This document shows, in pieces, positions 1 to 9,232 of a DNA stretch of 64,000 nucleotides. The position numbers were made by a program, and so were the translations under genes. Each line of letters begins with the position of its first letter. Position 1 is the stretch's first letter. Source of the stretch: Microbacterium sp. H83 (GTDB lineage: Bacteria; Actinomycetota; Actinomycetes; Actinomycetales; Microbacteriaceae); assembly GCF_001650405.1 (NCBI RefSeq), contig NZ_LWCU01000005.1, forward strand, positions 29,463 to 93,462, read 5' to 3'. The notes beneath the pieces were generated by a model. That model did no database searches and was not told the origin of the DNA. It saw only the letters and a program-made list of their open reading frames with translations.

Positions 1-880
1 GGCACAGTGCGCCCCCGACGAACATGAGCAGCGTCGGCACCTCCCCCAGGATCGCCCACGACATCAGGATCGCGATGGCCGGCACCACGTAGGTGGTCGC
101 CGAGGTCTGGCCTGCGGTGCTGCGCTGCAGCACGTACGCCCAGGTCGTGAAGGCGATCGCCGTGGGGAAGATCCCGAGGTAGACCACCCACAGCGTCGCA
201 TCGAGGGGCGCCGTCTGCAGCGCGCCGACGAGGCTGCCCGACCACGGCAGCAGCGCGACCGTCCCGGTCACGGCGCCGAGGAAGGTGAGCGTCGTCGCGT
301 CGGAACCGGCGCTCAGCAGGTGCTTCTGCAGCAGCGTGCATCCGGCGTACATGACGGCGGCGAGCAGCGCGAGCAGCAGGCCGGTGATGTCGGGGCCGGC
401 AGTGGTCGAGGAGTTCATGCCGATCAGCACGACGCCGAGGAACGCGATCGGCGCCCCGACGAGCAGCGGCTGGGGGAAGCCCTCGCGCAGGAAGAGGCCG
501 CTGAAGACCACGACCATGAGCGGTGCGAGGTTCACGACCATCGCCGCGGTGCCGGCGTCGAGCGTGCGCTCGGCCGCGTTGAGCGCGAGGTTGTACACGC
601 AGAACCAGCCGACGCCCCACACGGCGACGAGCCGCCAGTGCCGGCGCTCGGGAAGACGGATGCCGTGTCGCATCGCGATGATCGCGAGCACCGCACTGCC
701 CACGGCCATGCGCAGCAGCGCGAGTGCGCCGGGGTCGAAGTGCGGGCCCGCCCCACGGATGCCGATGAACGCCGAGGCCCAGAGGACGACCGTGACGAGG
801 GCGGCGACGAGGACGAGCGGCCCCTGGCGGCGCGGCGCGTCCGCGGTGGCGGCGCTCATGGTGCGATCGGTCTTCGGCAT
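1..880 (-). CDS. EamA/DMT-family permease (3' end cut by window)
   Basis: This is a drug/metabolite-transporter-superfamily permease of the inner membrane; the substrate cannot be told from sequence. About 293 residues are visible before the window edge removes the C-terminus. The chain is a run of some ten hydrophobic helices, with a conserved start of the first EamA repeat ([17 protein letters not shown]) and a second EamA repeat beginning near [20 protein letters not shown] give the start as ATG at 880; a second in-frame ATG lies at 859. A GGAGG directly touches the 880 ATG, too close for normal use, so the start is unsettled. It is divergent from purA and probably transcribed alone. Confidence 0.88.
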   Translation of the reverse strand, partial: MPKTDRTMSAATADAPRRQGPLVLVAALVTVVLWASAFIGIRGAGPHFDPGALALLRMAVGSAVLAIIAMRHGIRLPERRHWRLVAVWGVGWFCVYNLALNAAERTLDAGTAAMVVNLAPLMVVVFSGLFLREGFPQPLLVGAPIAFLGVVLIGMNSSTTAGPDITGLLLALLAAVMYAGCTLLQKHLLSAGSDATTLTFLGAVTGTVALLPWSGSLVGALQTAPLDATLWVVYLGIFPTAIAFTTWAYVLQRSTAGQTSATTYVVPAIAILMSWAILGEVPTLLMFVGGALC

Positions 881-1017
881 CCTCCGATGGTGGCACCTGC
901 CACCGACATCGCGCGATGCGCAGAAGCGTCAGCATCCGTTGTATTCCGGTCAGCATCCGGCGCACCCGGTGTGCGAGCGTCGCGAGCGGCGGAAACGGCC
1001 CCGAAACCGCCCTTCGA

Positions 1018-1023
1018 TAGGAT
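1018..1023 (+). promoter_or_regulatory. Candidate -10 box for purA
   Basis: TAGGAT fits the TANNNT actinobacterial -10 pattern and would give a purA leader of about 60 bases ending in the AAGGGGG ribosome site. No convincing -35 was seen. This is a pattern-based inference. Confidence 0.35.
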
Positions 1024-1088
1024 GGACCTGCCCGCAGAGGGCCAGCTCATCAGCCGGTGCAAACCCGGCGACAGCAAGGGGGACACCC

Positions 1089-2375
1089 ATGCCAGGAATC
1101 GTTATCGTCGGCGTCCAGTGGGGCGATGAGGGCAAGGGCAAGGCCACCGACCTGCTCGGCGAGCGCACCGACTGGGTCGTGAAGTTCAACGGCGGCAACA
1201 ACGCCGGGCACACGGTCGTGGTCGGCAACGAGAAGTACGCGCTGCACCTGCTCCCCTCCGGCATCCTCTCGCCCGGCGTGACGCCGGTCATCGGCAACGG
1301 CGTCGTGATCGACCTCGAGGTGCTGTTCCACGAGCTCGAGGCGCTCGGCGCCCGCGGCATCGACGTCTCCCGCCTCAAGGTGAGCGCCAACGCGCACATC
1401 ATCACCCAATACCACCGCACGCTCGACAAGGTCACCGAGCGCTTCCTGGGCAAGCGCAACATCGGCACCACCGGTCGCGGCATCGGGCCGGCGTACGCCG
1501 ACAAGATCAACCGCGTCGGCATCCGCGTGCAGGACCTCTTCGACGAGAACATCCTGCGTCAGAAGGTCGAGGGCGCCCTCGACCAGAAGAACCACCTGCT
1601 GGTGAAGGTCTTCAACCGTCGTGCGGTCACCGTCGACGAGATCGTCGAGGAGCTCCTCTCCTACGCCGAGCGCCTGCGGCCGATGGTCGCCGACACCGGC
1701 TACCTCATCGCCGAGGCGCTCGACCGCGGCGAGGTCGTCGTGTTCGAGGGCGGTCAGGCGACCATGCTCGACATCGACCACGGCACCTACCCCTTCGTCA
1801 CGTCGTCGACCGCGACGGCGGCGGGGGCGGCATCCGGCTCCGGCGTCGGTCCCGGCGCTCTCGACCGCATCGTCGGCATCGTCAAGGCCTACACGACCCG
1901 CGTCGGATCCGGTCCGTTCCCCACGGAGCTGTTCGACGAGAGCGGCGAATGGCTGCGCTCCCGCGGCTTCGAGTTCGGCACCACCACCGGACGCCCTCGC
2001 CGGGTCGGCTGGTACGACGCCCCCATCACGCGCTACGCCACCAGGGTCAACGGCATCACCGATCTCGTGCTGACGAAGCTCGACATCCTCACCGGGCTCG
2101 AGCAGATCCCGGTGTGCGTCGCCTACGACGTCGACGGCGAGCGCTTCGACGAGGTGCCCGTCAACCAGACCGACTTCCATCACGCGACGCCCGTCCTCGA
2201 GTACTTCCCCGGCTGGTCGGAGGACATCTCGACGGCGCGGACGTTCGACGATCTGCCGAAGAACGCGCAGCACTACGTGCTCGCGCTCGAGTCGATGAGC
2301 AACACGCGCATCTCGGTGATCGGCGTCGGACCGGAGCGCGACCAGGTCGTCGTGCGCCACGACCTCCTCGACTGA
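1089..2375 (+). CDS. purA: Adenylosuccinate synthetase PurA
   Basis: PurA joins IMP to aspartate with GTP to make adenylosuccinate, the first committed step to AMP. The 428-residue product has the usual full length. The N-terminal GTP-binding loop WGDEGKGK is at residues 11-18, with catalytic Asp13 and His41 (in GNNAGHTVV). The open frame extends far upstream, but the ATG at 1089 gives the family's conserved N-terminus [15 protein letters not shown] and follows AAGGGGG by six bases. The lactonase-like gene starts three bases after the stop, so the two are probably cotranscribed. purL lies at the other end of the window in a separate unit. Confidence 0.98.
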   Translation: MPGIVIVGVQWGDEGKGKATDLLGERTDWVVKFNGGNNAGHTVVVGNEKYALHLLPSGILSPGVTPVIGNGVVIDLEVLFHELEALGARGIDVSRLKVSANAHIITQYHRTLDKVTERFLGKRNIGTTGRGIGPAYADKINRVGIRVQDLFDENILRQKVEGALDQKNHLLVKVFNRRAVTVDEIVEELLSYAERLRPMVADTGYLIAEALDRGEVVVFEGGQATMLDIDHGTYPFVTSSTATAAGAASGSGVGPGALDRIVGIVKAYTTRVGSGPFPTELFDESGEWLRSRGFEFGTTTGRPRRVGWYDAPITRYATRVNGITDLVLTKLDILTGLEQIPVCVAYDVDGERFDEVPVNQTDFHHATPVLEYFPGWSEDISTARTFDDLPKNAQHYVLALESMSNTRISVIGVGPERDQVVVRHDLLD

Positions 2376-2378
2376 GCC

Positions 2379-3488
2379 GTGACCCGATTCTGGCTCGGCG
2401 GCTACGGCGCCCCGATGGACGGGACCGCTGAGGGCATCGGCCTGCTCGCCGGCGACGAGGGCGCGCCGACGGCGCTCTCGTACCGCGGCGCCGTCACCCG
2501 GACGCCGTCCCCGTCGTGGCTCGCGCAGCACCCCGCTCTCGACGTCGTCTACGCGGCGCTCGAGGGGGATGCCGTAGTGCAGGCCTTCGTGCGCACCGGC
2601 GAATCGACGCTGCGTCCTCTGGGCGAGCCGGTCGAGGCGGGGGACTCCGTCTGCCACGTGGCGGTCTCGCCGCGCGGCGACTTCGTCGTCGCGAGCTGCT
2701 ACGGCGACGGGCGCGTCGTGCGCATCGGCGTCGACGCCGACGGGCGACTGATCCCGGATGCCGCCAACAAGGCCGCCGAGCTTCGTGCGGCGCTCCTCGG
2801 CGAACCCCTCGAGACGTCGGCGCCCGCGGGTGTCGCCGCCGCGGCATCCGACCCGTACACCGGATCGCGGACCGCATCCGGCGACGAGCGGACCTCGCAC
2901 GCCCATGCCGCCGCATTCCTCCGCGACGGACGCATCGCGACCACCGACCTGGGGTTCGACCTCGTGCGGATCTGGCGGCCCGGCCCCGCAGGCCTCGCGC
3001 TCGACCACGAGGTCGTCCTGCCGCAGGGCACCGGACCGCGCCACATGGTGGTGCACCCGAGCGGCCACCTCCACGTCGTGACGGAGTACTCGTGCGAGGT
3101 GTTCACGCTCGCCGCGGGCCGCGACGGGACCTGGGCCGTCGTCTCCTCGGTGCTGTCGAGCCCGATCGCCGAGATCGGGACCGACTCCCCCGCCGAGCTC
3201 GCGCGGAGCCGTGACGGGCAGTTCCTGTACACCGCGCTGCGCGGGAGCAACACGATCGCCGCGCTGCGGGTGCGGGGTGCGGGCGAGGGCCTCGAGCCGT
3301 TCGCGCTCGCCGACTCGGGAGTCGACTGGCCCCGGCACCATCTGGTGCACGAGGGCAAGCTGCTGGTCGCCGGGCAGCGGTCCGAGACGATCGCGCTGCT
3401 CGACCTCGACGAGCGGACGGGCGCGCCGCTCGGCATCCGCCATCAGGCTCCCGCGCCGACGCCGACGCACTTCCTGCTCGTCCGCTGA
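2379..3488 (+). CDS. Lactonase family seven-bladed beta-propeller protein
   Basis: The 369-residue product resembles the lactonase / 6-phosphogluconolactonase (YbhE-like) beta-propeller family: repeated blade-like motifs (HVAVSPRGDFVVASCYGDGRV, HMVVHPSGHLHVVTEY, ELARSRDGQFLYTALRGSNTIA) and the closing PTHFLLV strand. There is no signal peptide, so it should be cytosolic. Family members hydrolyse sugar lactones, but substrate cannot be assigned here. The GTG start lies three bases after the purA stop, suggesting translational coupling to purA with no obvious pathway link. Confidence 0.85.
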   Translation: MTRFWLGGYGAPMDGTAEGIGLLAGDEGAPTALSYRGAVTRTPSPSWLAQHPALDVVYAALEGDAVVQAFVRTGESTLRPLGEPVEAGDSVCHVAVSPRGDFVVASCYGDGRVVRIGVDADGRLIPDAANKAAELRAALLGEPLETSAPAGVAAAASDPYTGSRTASGDERTSHAHAAAFLRDGRIATTDLGFDLVRIWRPGPAGLALDHEVVLPQGTGPRHMVVHPSGHLHVVTEYSCEVFTLAAGRDGTWAVVSSVLSSPIAEIGTDSPAELARSRDGQFLYTALRGSNTIAALRVRGAGEGLEPFALADSGVDWPRHHLVHEGKLLVAGQRSETIALLDLDERTGAPLGIRHQAPAPTPTHFLLVR

Positions 3489-3595
3489 CGCGTCGGCGCG
3501 ACCGGGATCGGATGCCCGCGGTTCACGATTCAGCATGGATGCCCGGCCGCGGCGCGGACAACCGCTTTCCGGGCTCGTCCAACGCCCTCCGTGCT

Positions 3596-3693
3596 GAGTT
3601 GTGAACCGCGCTGCGTTCACAACTCCGGAGATCCGGCCCCGAAACGGCCGCCCGCCCCTCGTCGGCACCGTTTCGCCGCAGGATCTCCGGAGT
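3596..3693. repeat. Nested palindromic element in the 3489-3807 gap
   Basis: The 319-base gap holds two inverted repeats and no gene. First, GAGTTGTGAAC (3596-3606) pairs perfectly with GTTCACAACTC (3615-3625) over an 8-base loop. Second, ACTCCGGAGATCC (3622-3634) pairs perfectly with GGATCTCCGGAGT (3681-3693), enclosing GAAACGG (3641-3647) and CCGTTTC (3668-3674). The arms share bases 3622-3625, so the two folds compete. The 14-mer GTTCACAACTCCGG recurs in reverse complement at 37555-37568 inside a methyltransferase gene. It could serve as a terminator, but looks like a dispersed REP-type element. Confidence 0.7.
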
Positions 3694-3807
3694 CATGAAC
3701 CGGCACCGCCGGAGAGCCGACCCGCCCGGCCGCATCCCCGCGGAACAACACACCCGTGACTCGACGTTGCTGATAGGCAAGACTGGACGACGGAGAGGTG
3801 CGACGCG

Positions 3808-5241
3808 ATGACTGCTGAGAAGACCGACGAATACGACCTGATCGTGCTGGGCGGAGGTCCGGTCGGCGAGAACGTCGCGGACCGCGCCGTGCAGGGCGGG
3901 CTGACCGCGATCATCGTGGAGAGCGAGCTCGTCGGCGGCGAGTGCTCGTACTGGGCCTGCATGCCGTCGAAGGCGCTGCTCCGCTCGGCCCAGGCGCTGC
4001 GTGCCGCGCAGCACGTGGCCGGCGCCAAGGAGGCGGTGACCGGGACGCTCGACGTGCGCGCCGTCTTCGATCGCCGCGACGGCTTCACGAGCAACTGGTC
4101 GGACGACGGCCAGGTGAAGTGGCTCGACTCGGCGGGCATCGACCTGGCTCGCGGCCACGGGCGGCTCTCCGGCGAGCGCGAGGTGACGGTGACGGATGCC
4201 GACGGCGGCACGCGTGTGCTCCGCGCCCGGCACGCCGTCGCCGTGAGCACGGGATCGGATGCCGTCATCCCGCCGATCGACGGTCTGCGCGAGGCGTCGC
4301 CCTGGACCAGTCGCGAGGCCACGAGCGCCGAGGAGCTGCCCGAGTCGCTCGCCGTGATCGGCGGCGGCGTCGTCGCGGTCGAGATGGCCACCGCCTACGC
4401 GGCGCTCGGCTCGACGGTGACGCTGATCGCCCGCAGCGGCCTGCTCGGGTCGATGGAGCCGTTCGCCGGAGAGCGGGTGGCCGCCGGGCTGAAGGAGCTC
4501 GGCGTCGACGTGCGCACCGACACCGGCACGACGAGCGTGACGCGCACGGACGGCGGGGTCGAGATCGTCCTCGACGACGGCTCGACGATCACGGCCGCCG
4601 AGGTGCTCGCCGCGACCGGCCGGTCGCCCCGCAGCGGCGACATCGGTCTCGACGCGGTCGGGCTCGAGCCCGGACGGTGGATCGAGGTCGACGACACGAT
4701 GCGCGTCCCGGGGTCGGACTGGCTGTACGCGGTCGGCGACGTCAACGGCCGGGTGCTGCTGACGCACCAGGGCAAGTACCAGGGGCGCGCCGCCGGCGAC
4801 GTGATCGCCGCCCGCGCGAAGGGCGACGACGTCGACGATGCTCCGTGGGGTCGCCATGTCGCGACCGCCGACCACGCCGGCGCGCCGCAGGTGACGTTCT
4901 CGATTCCCGAGGTCGCCTCCGTCGGCCTGACCGAGGCCGCCGCGCGCGAGGCCGGTCACGAGGTCGCGGTCGTGGACTACGACCTCGGCGGGGTCGCGGG
5001 GGCGAGTCTGTACGAGGACGGCTTCGACGGTCAGGCGCGACTCGTGATCGACGCGGATCGGGACGTGATCCTGGGAGCGACGTTCGTCGGACCCGAGGTC
5101 GCCGAGCTCGTGCAGACCGCCACCGTCGCGATCGTCGGCGAGGTCCCCCTGTCGCGGCTGTGGCACGCGGTCCCGGCCTACCCGACCGTCAGCGAGGTCT
5201 GGCTGCGACTGCTCGAGGGCTACGGGCGGCAGTCCGCATGA
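3808..5241 (+). CDS. FAD/NAD(P) pyridine nucleotide-disulfide oxidoreductase, variant active site
   Basis: The 477-residue product is a dihydrolipoamide-dehydrogenase/mercuric-reductase-family flavoprotein. An FAD Rossmann motif GGGPVGEN is at residues 15-22 and the redox disulfide is Cys46/Cys51 in CSYWACMPSK. A second dinucleotide motif (VIGGGVVAVE) and the FAD motif VGDVNGRVLLTHQGKYQGR follow. At the C-terminus the usual catalytic HPT..SE reads YPTVSE: the His-Glu dyad has lost its His to Tyr while Glu stays. That argues against a standard lipoamide dehydrogenase; a quinone or other electron-acceptor reductase is possible. No 2-oxo acid dehydrogenase genes are near. The ATG follows GGAGAGG by eight bases. 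Confidence 0.88.
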   Translation: MTAEKTDEYDLIVLGGGPVGENVADRAVQGGLTAIIVESELVGGECSYWACMPSKALLRSAQALRAAQHVAGAKEAVTGTLDVRAVFDRRDGFTSNWSDDGQVKWLDSAGIDLARGHGRLSGEREVTVTDADGGTRVLRARHAVAVSTGSDAVIPPIDGLREASPWTSREATSAEELPESLAVIGGGVVAVEMATAYAALGSTVTLIARSGLLGSMEPFAGERVAAGLKELGVDVRTDTGTTSVTRTDGGVEIVLDDGSTITAAEVLAATGRSPRSGDIGLDAVGLEPGRWIEVDDTMRVPGSDWLYAVGDVNGRVLLTHQGKYQGRAAGDVIAARAKGDDVDDAPWGRHVATADHAGAPQVTFSIPEVASVGLTEAAAREAGHEVAVVDYDLGGVAGASLYEDGFDGQARLVIDADRDVILGATFVGPEVAELVQTATVAIVGEVPLSRLWHAVPAYPTVSEVWLRLLEGYGRQSA

Positions 5242-5439
5242 CCATTCGGGGCGGGATGCCGGGAGGGAGGGCGCGCGGCGCCATCCGATCCCGCATCCGC
5301 TCCGAACACCCATCACCGACTCGGACGCGTCCGGCGCGCTCGGGGACGGATTGTTTCCCACATTGACACCCTCGAGCGCAAGTGTTCGGCCGATGTCGGA
5401 CACCTCTTATACGCTCGAACCCACCGAGGAGGCAGGACC

Positions 5440-5742
5440 ATGAAGGCTGTACTCGCAGGAACCGTCATCGCCGAGGCCGATGAGAAGGATCTCATCGAGA
5501 TCGAGGGGAACTGGTACTTCCCTCCGGCATCCGTCGCGCCCGGTGCGCTCGTCGAGAGCCCCACCCCGTACACGTGTCCCTGGAAGGGCGTGTGCCAGTA
5601 CTACTCCATCGACGACGGCCAGGGCGTGCACAAGGATCTCGCCTGGTCCTACCCGAACCCCTACCCGAGCGCCTTCGACCGCGTCGGCAAGGACTTCTCC
5701 GGCTACGTGGCCTTCGCGCCCGGCGTCGACGTCACACCGTAG
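5440..5742 (+). CDS. DUF427 domain protein
   Basis: This 100-residue protein is a single DUF427 domain, recognisable from WYFPPASV, TPYTCPWKGVCQYYSI and the closing AWSYPNPYPSAFDRVGKDFSGYVAFAPG. The family has no settled biochemical function. The start is well supported by GAGGAGG seven bases upstream. The gene ends 54 bases before the osmoprotectant transporter operon in the same direction and may share its transcript. A TTATACG sequence at about 5408 could be its -10, which is a guess. Confidence 0.9.
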   Translation: MKAVLAGTVIAEADEKDLIEIEGNWYFPPASVAPGALVESPTPYTCPWKGVCQYYSIDDGQGVHKDLAWSYPNPYPSAFDRVGKDFSGYVAFAPGVDVTP

Positions 5743-5796
5743 CCGTCGGCCGCCTCAGCCCCGCTTCGAGCCGCCCCACCGTCTGGAGACGCGCCC

Positions 5797-6684
5797 ATGA
5801 TCGAGTTCCGCAACGTCACGAAGCGGTTCCCCGACGGCACCCTCGCCGTGAACGACTTCAGCCTCGTGCTGCCGTCGCGCAAGACCACCGTGTTCGTCGG
5901 GTCGTCCGGCTGCGGCAAGACCACGCTGCTGCGCATGATCAACCGCATGGTCGAGCCGACCTCCGGCGAGGTCGAGATCGACGGCGAGGACGTGCTCGGC
6001 GGCGACCCGGTGCAGCTGCGCCGCCGCATCGGGTACGTGATGCAGAACTCCGGGCTGATGCCGCACTTCACCGTCATCGACAACGTCGCCACGGTGCTGC
6101 GTCTGACCGGGGTCAAGAAGGCCGCGGCGCACGAGCGCGCGCGTGAGCTGCTCGGCACGGTCGGCCTCGACCAGTCGCTCGCCGAGCGGTATCCCAGCCA
6201 GCTGTCCGGTGGTCAGCAGCAGCGCGTGGGCGTGGCGCGCGGACTCGCCGCCGACCCCAACATCCTCCTGATGGACGAGCCGTTCGGCGCGGTGGACCCG
6301 ATCGTCCGCGCCGACCTGCAGCAGGAGACCCTGCGCCTGCAGCGCGAGCTCGACAAGACCGTCGTCTTCGTCACGCACGACATCGACGAGGCGTTCCTGC
6401 TCGGCGACCAGGTCGTGATCCTCGACAAGGGCGCCCGGGTCGTGCAGGTCGGCAGCCCGAGCGAGATCATCGAGAACCCGGCGGACGACTTCGTGGCGTC
6501 GTTCATCGGCGCCGACCGCGGTCGTCGCGCGCTGCACCTGAAGGAGACGCCGAACGGCACCGTCGTCGTCGATTCCGAGGGGCGCACGCAGGGCGCGATC
6601 GTGGCGGGCGCGGAGAGGTCCGACGGGCCGCTGGCGGGTCCGGATGCGGCGGCGCTGGGCGCCGTCCAGGGCGGACTCACGTGA
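5797..6684 (+). CDS. opuCA: Osmoprotectant ABC transporter ATPase, OpuCA-like
   Basis: This is the ATP-hydrolysing subunit of a quaternary-amine (glycine betaine, choline or carnitine) importer. The 295 residues hold Walker A GSSGCGKTT (35-43), the signature LSGGQQQRVGVARGLA and Walker B ILLMDEPFGAVD, with the family-typical H-loop VTHDIDEAFLLGD. Unlike the ProV at 38390 it lacks a recognisable CBS pair; only a short C-terminal tail follows. The first permease starts by GTGA overlap with its stop. Gene order ATPase, permease, permease, binding protein is that of OpuC systems. Confidence 0.93.
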   Translation: MIEFRNVTKRFPDGTLAVNDFSLVLPSRKTTVFVGSSGCGKTTLLRMINRMVEPTSGEVEIDGEDVLGGDPVQLRRRIGYVMQNSGLMPHFTVIDNVATVLRLTGVKKAAAHERARELLGTVGLDQSLAERYPSQLSGGQQQRVGVARGLAADPNILLMDEPFGAVDPIVRADLQQETLRLQRELDKTVVFVTHDIDEAFLLGDQVVILDKGARVVQVGSPSEIIENPADDFVASFIGADRGRRALHLKETPNGTVVVDSEGRTQGAIVAGAERSDGPLAGPDAAALGAVQGGLT

Positions 6685-7361
6685 ACTGGGTCACGGACAA
6701 CCTCGACCTCATCCTCGAGCTGACGCCCGTGCACCTGCGCCAGAGCATCATCCCGATCGTGCTCGGCTTCGTGCTGTCGCTGCCGCTCGGGTGGGTGGCG
6801 TGGCGATTCCGCCTCGTGCGCGGGCCGATCATCGTGCTCACCGGCCTCCTCTACACGATCCCCTCGCTGGCGCTCCTGATCCTGCTGCCGTCGGTCGTCG
6901 GGTACTCCCCGCGCAGCGAGGCCAACCTCATCGTCGCGCTGACGATCTACGCGATCGCGATCCTCGTGCGCGGGGTGTCCGACGGTCTCGACTCCGTCGA
7001 CGACGACATCCGCCAGGCGGCGACGGCCACCGGCTTCGGGTCCTTCCGACGCTTCTGGGCGGTCGAGTTCCCGCTCGCCGGTCCCGTGATCCTGGCCAGT
7101 CTCCGGGTCACCGCGGTGAGCACCATCTCGCTGGCGACCGTCGGCATCCTCATCGGCATCAGGAACCTGGGATACCTCTTCACGAACGGCCTCGACCGCC
7201 GGATCATCGCCGAGGTGTTCGCCGGCATCATCGCCGTCGTCGTGATCGCGCTCGTGATCGACCTGCTGCTCCTGCTCGCCGGCCGGGCGCTCATGCCCTG
7301 GACCCGTGCCGCGACGAAGACGACCGCAGCCCAGCCGGTCGCCGTGGGGGCTCCCGCATGA
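6681..7361 (+). CDS. opuCB: Osmoprotectant ABC transporter permease 1
   Basis: This 226-residue inner-membrane permease begins at GTG overlapping the ATPase stop and has about five to six hydrophobic helices. The EAA coupling loop is visible as RQAATATGFGSFRRFWAVEFPLA-type sequence around residues 110-130, followed by the family-typical LRVTAVSTISLATVGILIG. It pairs with the second permease at 7358 and the binding protein at 8185. The next gene overlaps its stop by ATGA, so all are translated as a coupled unit. Confidence 0.92.
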   Translation: MNWVTDNLDLILELTPVHLRQSIIPIVLGFVLSLPLGWVAWRFRLVRGPIIVLTGLLYTIPSLALLILLPSVVGYSPRSEANLIVALTIYAIAILVRGVSDGLDSVDDDIRQAATATGFGSFRRFWAVEFPLAGPVILASLRVTAVSTISLATVGILIGIRNLGYLFTNGLDRRIIAEVFAGIIAVVVIALVIDLLLLLAGRALMPWTRAATKTTAAQPVAVGAPA

Positions 7362-8134
7362 ACCTCTTCCTCGAGGCCTTCGCCTGGATGATCGCCCCGG
7401 CCCAGTGGACCGGCAACTACGCGCTGCCGAAGCTGCTGGGCGAGCACCTGACCCTCACGGCGATCTCGGTCGTGATCGCGGCGGTCATCGCGGTCCCGCT
7501 CGGCTGGCTCATCGGCCACACCGGCAAGGGACGCGAGATCGCGGTGGCGGTGTCGGGTGCGGCGCGCGCGGTCCCGGCCTTCGGCCTGATGATCCTGCTC
7601 GTGCTGCTGCTCGGCGTGCTGCGCATCCCCGAGGCCGCCATCACGACGTTCGTGCTGCTGGCGATCCCGTCGCTCCTCGCCGGGGCGTACACGGGCCTCG
7701 AGGCGATCGACCGTCGGGTGATCGATGCCGCGAAGGCCATGGGGATGACGGGCTGGCAGGTCTTCTGGAAGGTCGAGGTGCCGCTCGGCCTCCCGCTGCT
7801 CGTCGGCGGCCTCCGTGCGGCTCTGCTGCAGGTCATCGCGACCGTCACGATCGCCGCCTACGTCGGACTCGGCGGACTCGGCTACCCGATCATCCAGGGC
7901 ATCCCGCTCCAGCGCTTCGACCAGGTGGTCGCGGGCGCGATCCTCGTCGCCGTGCTCGCGCTGCTGGTCGACCTGCTGCTCGGCGTCGCCCAGCACCTGG
8001 CCGTGCCGAGAGGCCTGCGCACGGGCGGCCGTTCCTCCGGCCGTCGCGCACGCGCCCTCGCACCCGCGGCCGAACCCTCCACGTCCGAGCACGCCTCGGA
8101 GCACGGCTCGACGCCCGAGCCCGCCACAGCCTGA
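7358..8134 (+). CDS. opuCD: Osmoprotectant ABC transporter permease 2
   Basis: The second permease subunit has 258 residues. The ATG at 7358 overlaps the previous stop, which decides the start although the frame is open upstream. Six or so helices are visible, with the EAA-type loop DAAKAMGMTGWQVFWKVEVP and the conserved AYVGLGGLGYPI. The last forty residues are an Ala/Pro/Ser/Glu-rich tail, probably cytoplasmic and not conserved. It precedes the binding-protein gene by 50 bases. Confidence 0.93.
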   Translation: MNLFLEAFAWMIAPAQWTGNYALPKLLGEHLTLTAISVVIAAVIAVPLGWLIGHTGKGREIAVAVSGAARAVPAFGLMILLVLLLGVLRIPEAAITTFVLLAIPSLLAGAYTGLEAIDRRVIDAAKAMGMTGWQVFWKVEVPLGLPLLVGGLRAALLQVIATVTIAAYVGLGGLGYPIIQGIPLQRFDQVVAGAILVAVLALLVDLLLGVAQHLAVPRGLRTGGRSSGRRARALAPAAEPSTSEHASEHGSTPEPATA

Positions 8135-8184
8135 GTCCACAGCACACGCAGTCCCAGAAGTCCCCCCAGAGAAGAGGAAGTCCC

Positions 8185-9108
8185 ATGTTCACAGCACGAG
8201 GCAAGCGCTCCGTCTTCGCCGTCGGTCTCGTCGCCGCGGCGGCACTCGCCCTGACGGCCTGCGGATCGAGCGAGTCGCTCGGCGAGCCGGCCGACTCGGG
8301 TGAGAGCTCGGGCGGCGGCGACACGATCGTCGTCGGCTCGCAGGCGTACTACTCCAACGAGATCATTGCCGAGATCTACGCCCAGGCGCTCGAGGCCGAC
8401 GGGCACACGGTCGACCGTCAGTTCAGCATCGGCCAGCGCGACGCGTACATGCCGGACGTCGAGTCCGGCGACATCGACGTCTTCCCCGAGTACACGGGCA
8501 GCCTGCTCGAGTACATCTCGGAGGACGAGGTCGACGTCACGAGCCCGGAGGACGTCTTCGCGGCCCTGCAGGAGGCACTGCCCGAGAGCCTCACGGCGCT
8601 CGACTTCGCCGAGGCGTCCGACCAGGACTCCTACACGGTACTGAAGAGCTTCGCCGAGGAGAACGACCTGACCACCATCGGCGACCTCTCGAAGGTCACG
8701 TCGCCGGTCACGATCGGCGCGGCCCCCGAGTTCGAGCAGCGTCCGTACAGCCCGGCCGCCGCCAAGGAGGTCTACGGCGTCGACCTCGCGTTCTCTGCCA
8801 CCGGCCCGACGACGCTCGAGTCGCTGCTCGCCGGCGAGATCCAGGTCGCGGACATCTACACCGCCGACCCGGCCTTCGAGACCGAGGACATCGTCGCTCT
8901 CGAGGACCCGGAGAACCTGATCATCTCGTCGAACGTGGTGCCGATCGTCTCGAGCGAGATCGCCGACGACGTCGCCGACGTGCTCAACGCGATCAGCGCC
9001 AAGCTCACGGCGGAGGAGCTCGTCTCGCTCAACGTGCTGAGCACCGTCGACCAGCAGTCGTCGGAGGACATCGCGAAGAAGTGGCTCGAGGACAACGACC
9101 TCGTCTGA
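8185..9108 (+). CDS. opuCC: Osmoprotectant-binding lipoprotein, OpuCC-like
   Basis: This 307-residue extracellular binding protein captures quaternary amines for the OpuC-type permeases upstream. A signal peptide ends in the lipobox LTAC with lipidated Cys26, followed by a Ser/Gly-rich linker. The OpuAC-type ligand domain starts near TIVVGSQAYYSNEIIAEIY and includes GDIDVFPEYTGSLLEY. The start ATG follows GAAGAGGAAG. The frame stays open upstream through opuCD in another phase, but the lipoprotein signal fixes this start. A strong hairpin terminator follows. Confidence 0.94.
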   Translation: MFTARGKRSVFAVGLVAAAALALTACGSSESLGEPADSGESSGGGDTIVVGSQAYYSNEIIAEIYAQALEADGHTVDRQFSIGQRDAYMPDVESGDIDVFPEYTGSLLEYISEDEVDVTSPEDVFAALQEALPESLTALDFAEASDQDSYTVLKSFAEENDLTTIGDLSKVTSPVTIGAAPEFEQRPYSPAAAKEVYGVDLAFSATGPTTLESLLAGEIQVADIYTADPAFETEDIVALEDPENLIISSNVVPIVSSEIADDVADVLNAISAKLTAEELVSLNVLSTVDQQSSEDIAKKWLEDNDLV

Positions 9109-9122
9109 GTCGCGAGAACAGG

Positions 9123-9154
9123 GAGATGCCCGGGTCTGCGGACCCGGGCATCTC
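9123..9154. terminator. Hairpin terminator after opuC operon
   Basis: A perfect 14-bp stem, GAGATGCCCGGGTC with GACCCGGGCATCTC, closes over a TGCG loop 14 bases after the opuCC stop and is followed by a short T-containing tail. It lies between convergent genes and could stop both. Confidence 0.85.
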
Positions 9155-9232
9155 TGCGTTTCGGCCGCCTCAGGCCGTGCGTTCCGGCCGCCCCGCGGGC
9201 GTGCGTTCCGGTCGTCGGCGAGGCCGCGCGCG

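Noticed and set aside
3523..5403. 626-residue open frame on the minus strand opposite the flavoprotein
   Set aside because: Arg/Asp/Gly/Val-rich composition typical of an antisense reading of high-GC genes, with no domain and full overlap with a clear enzyme gene.
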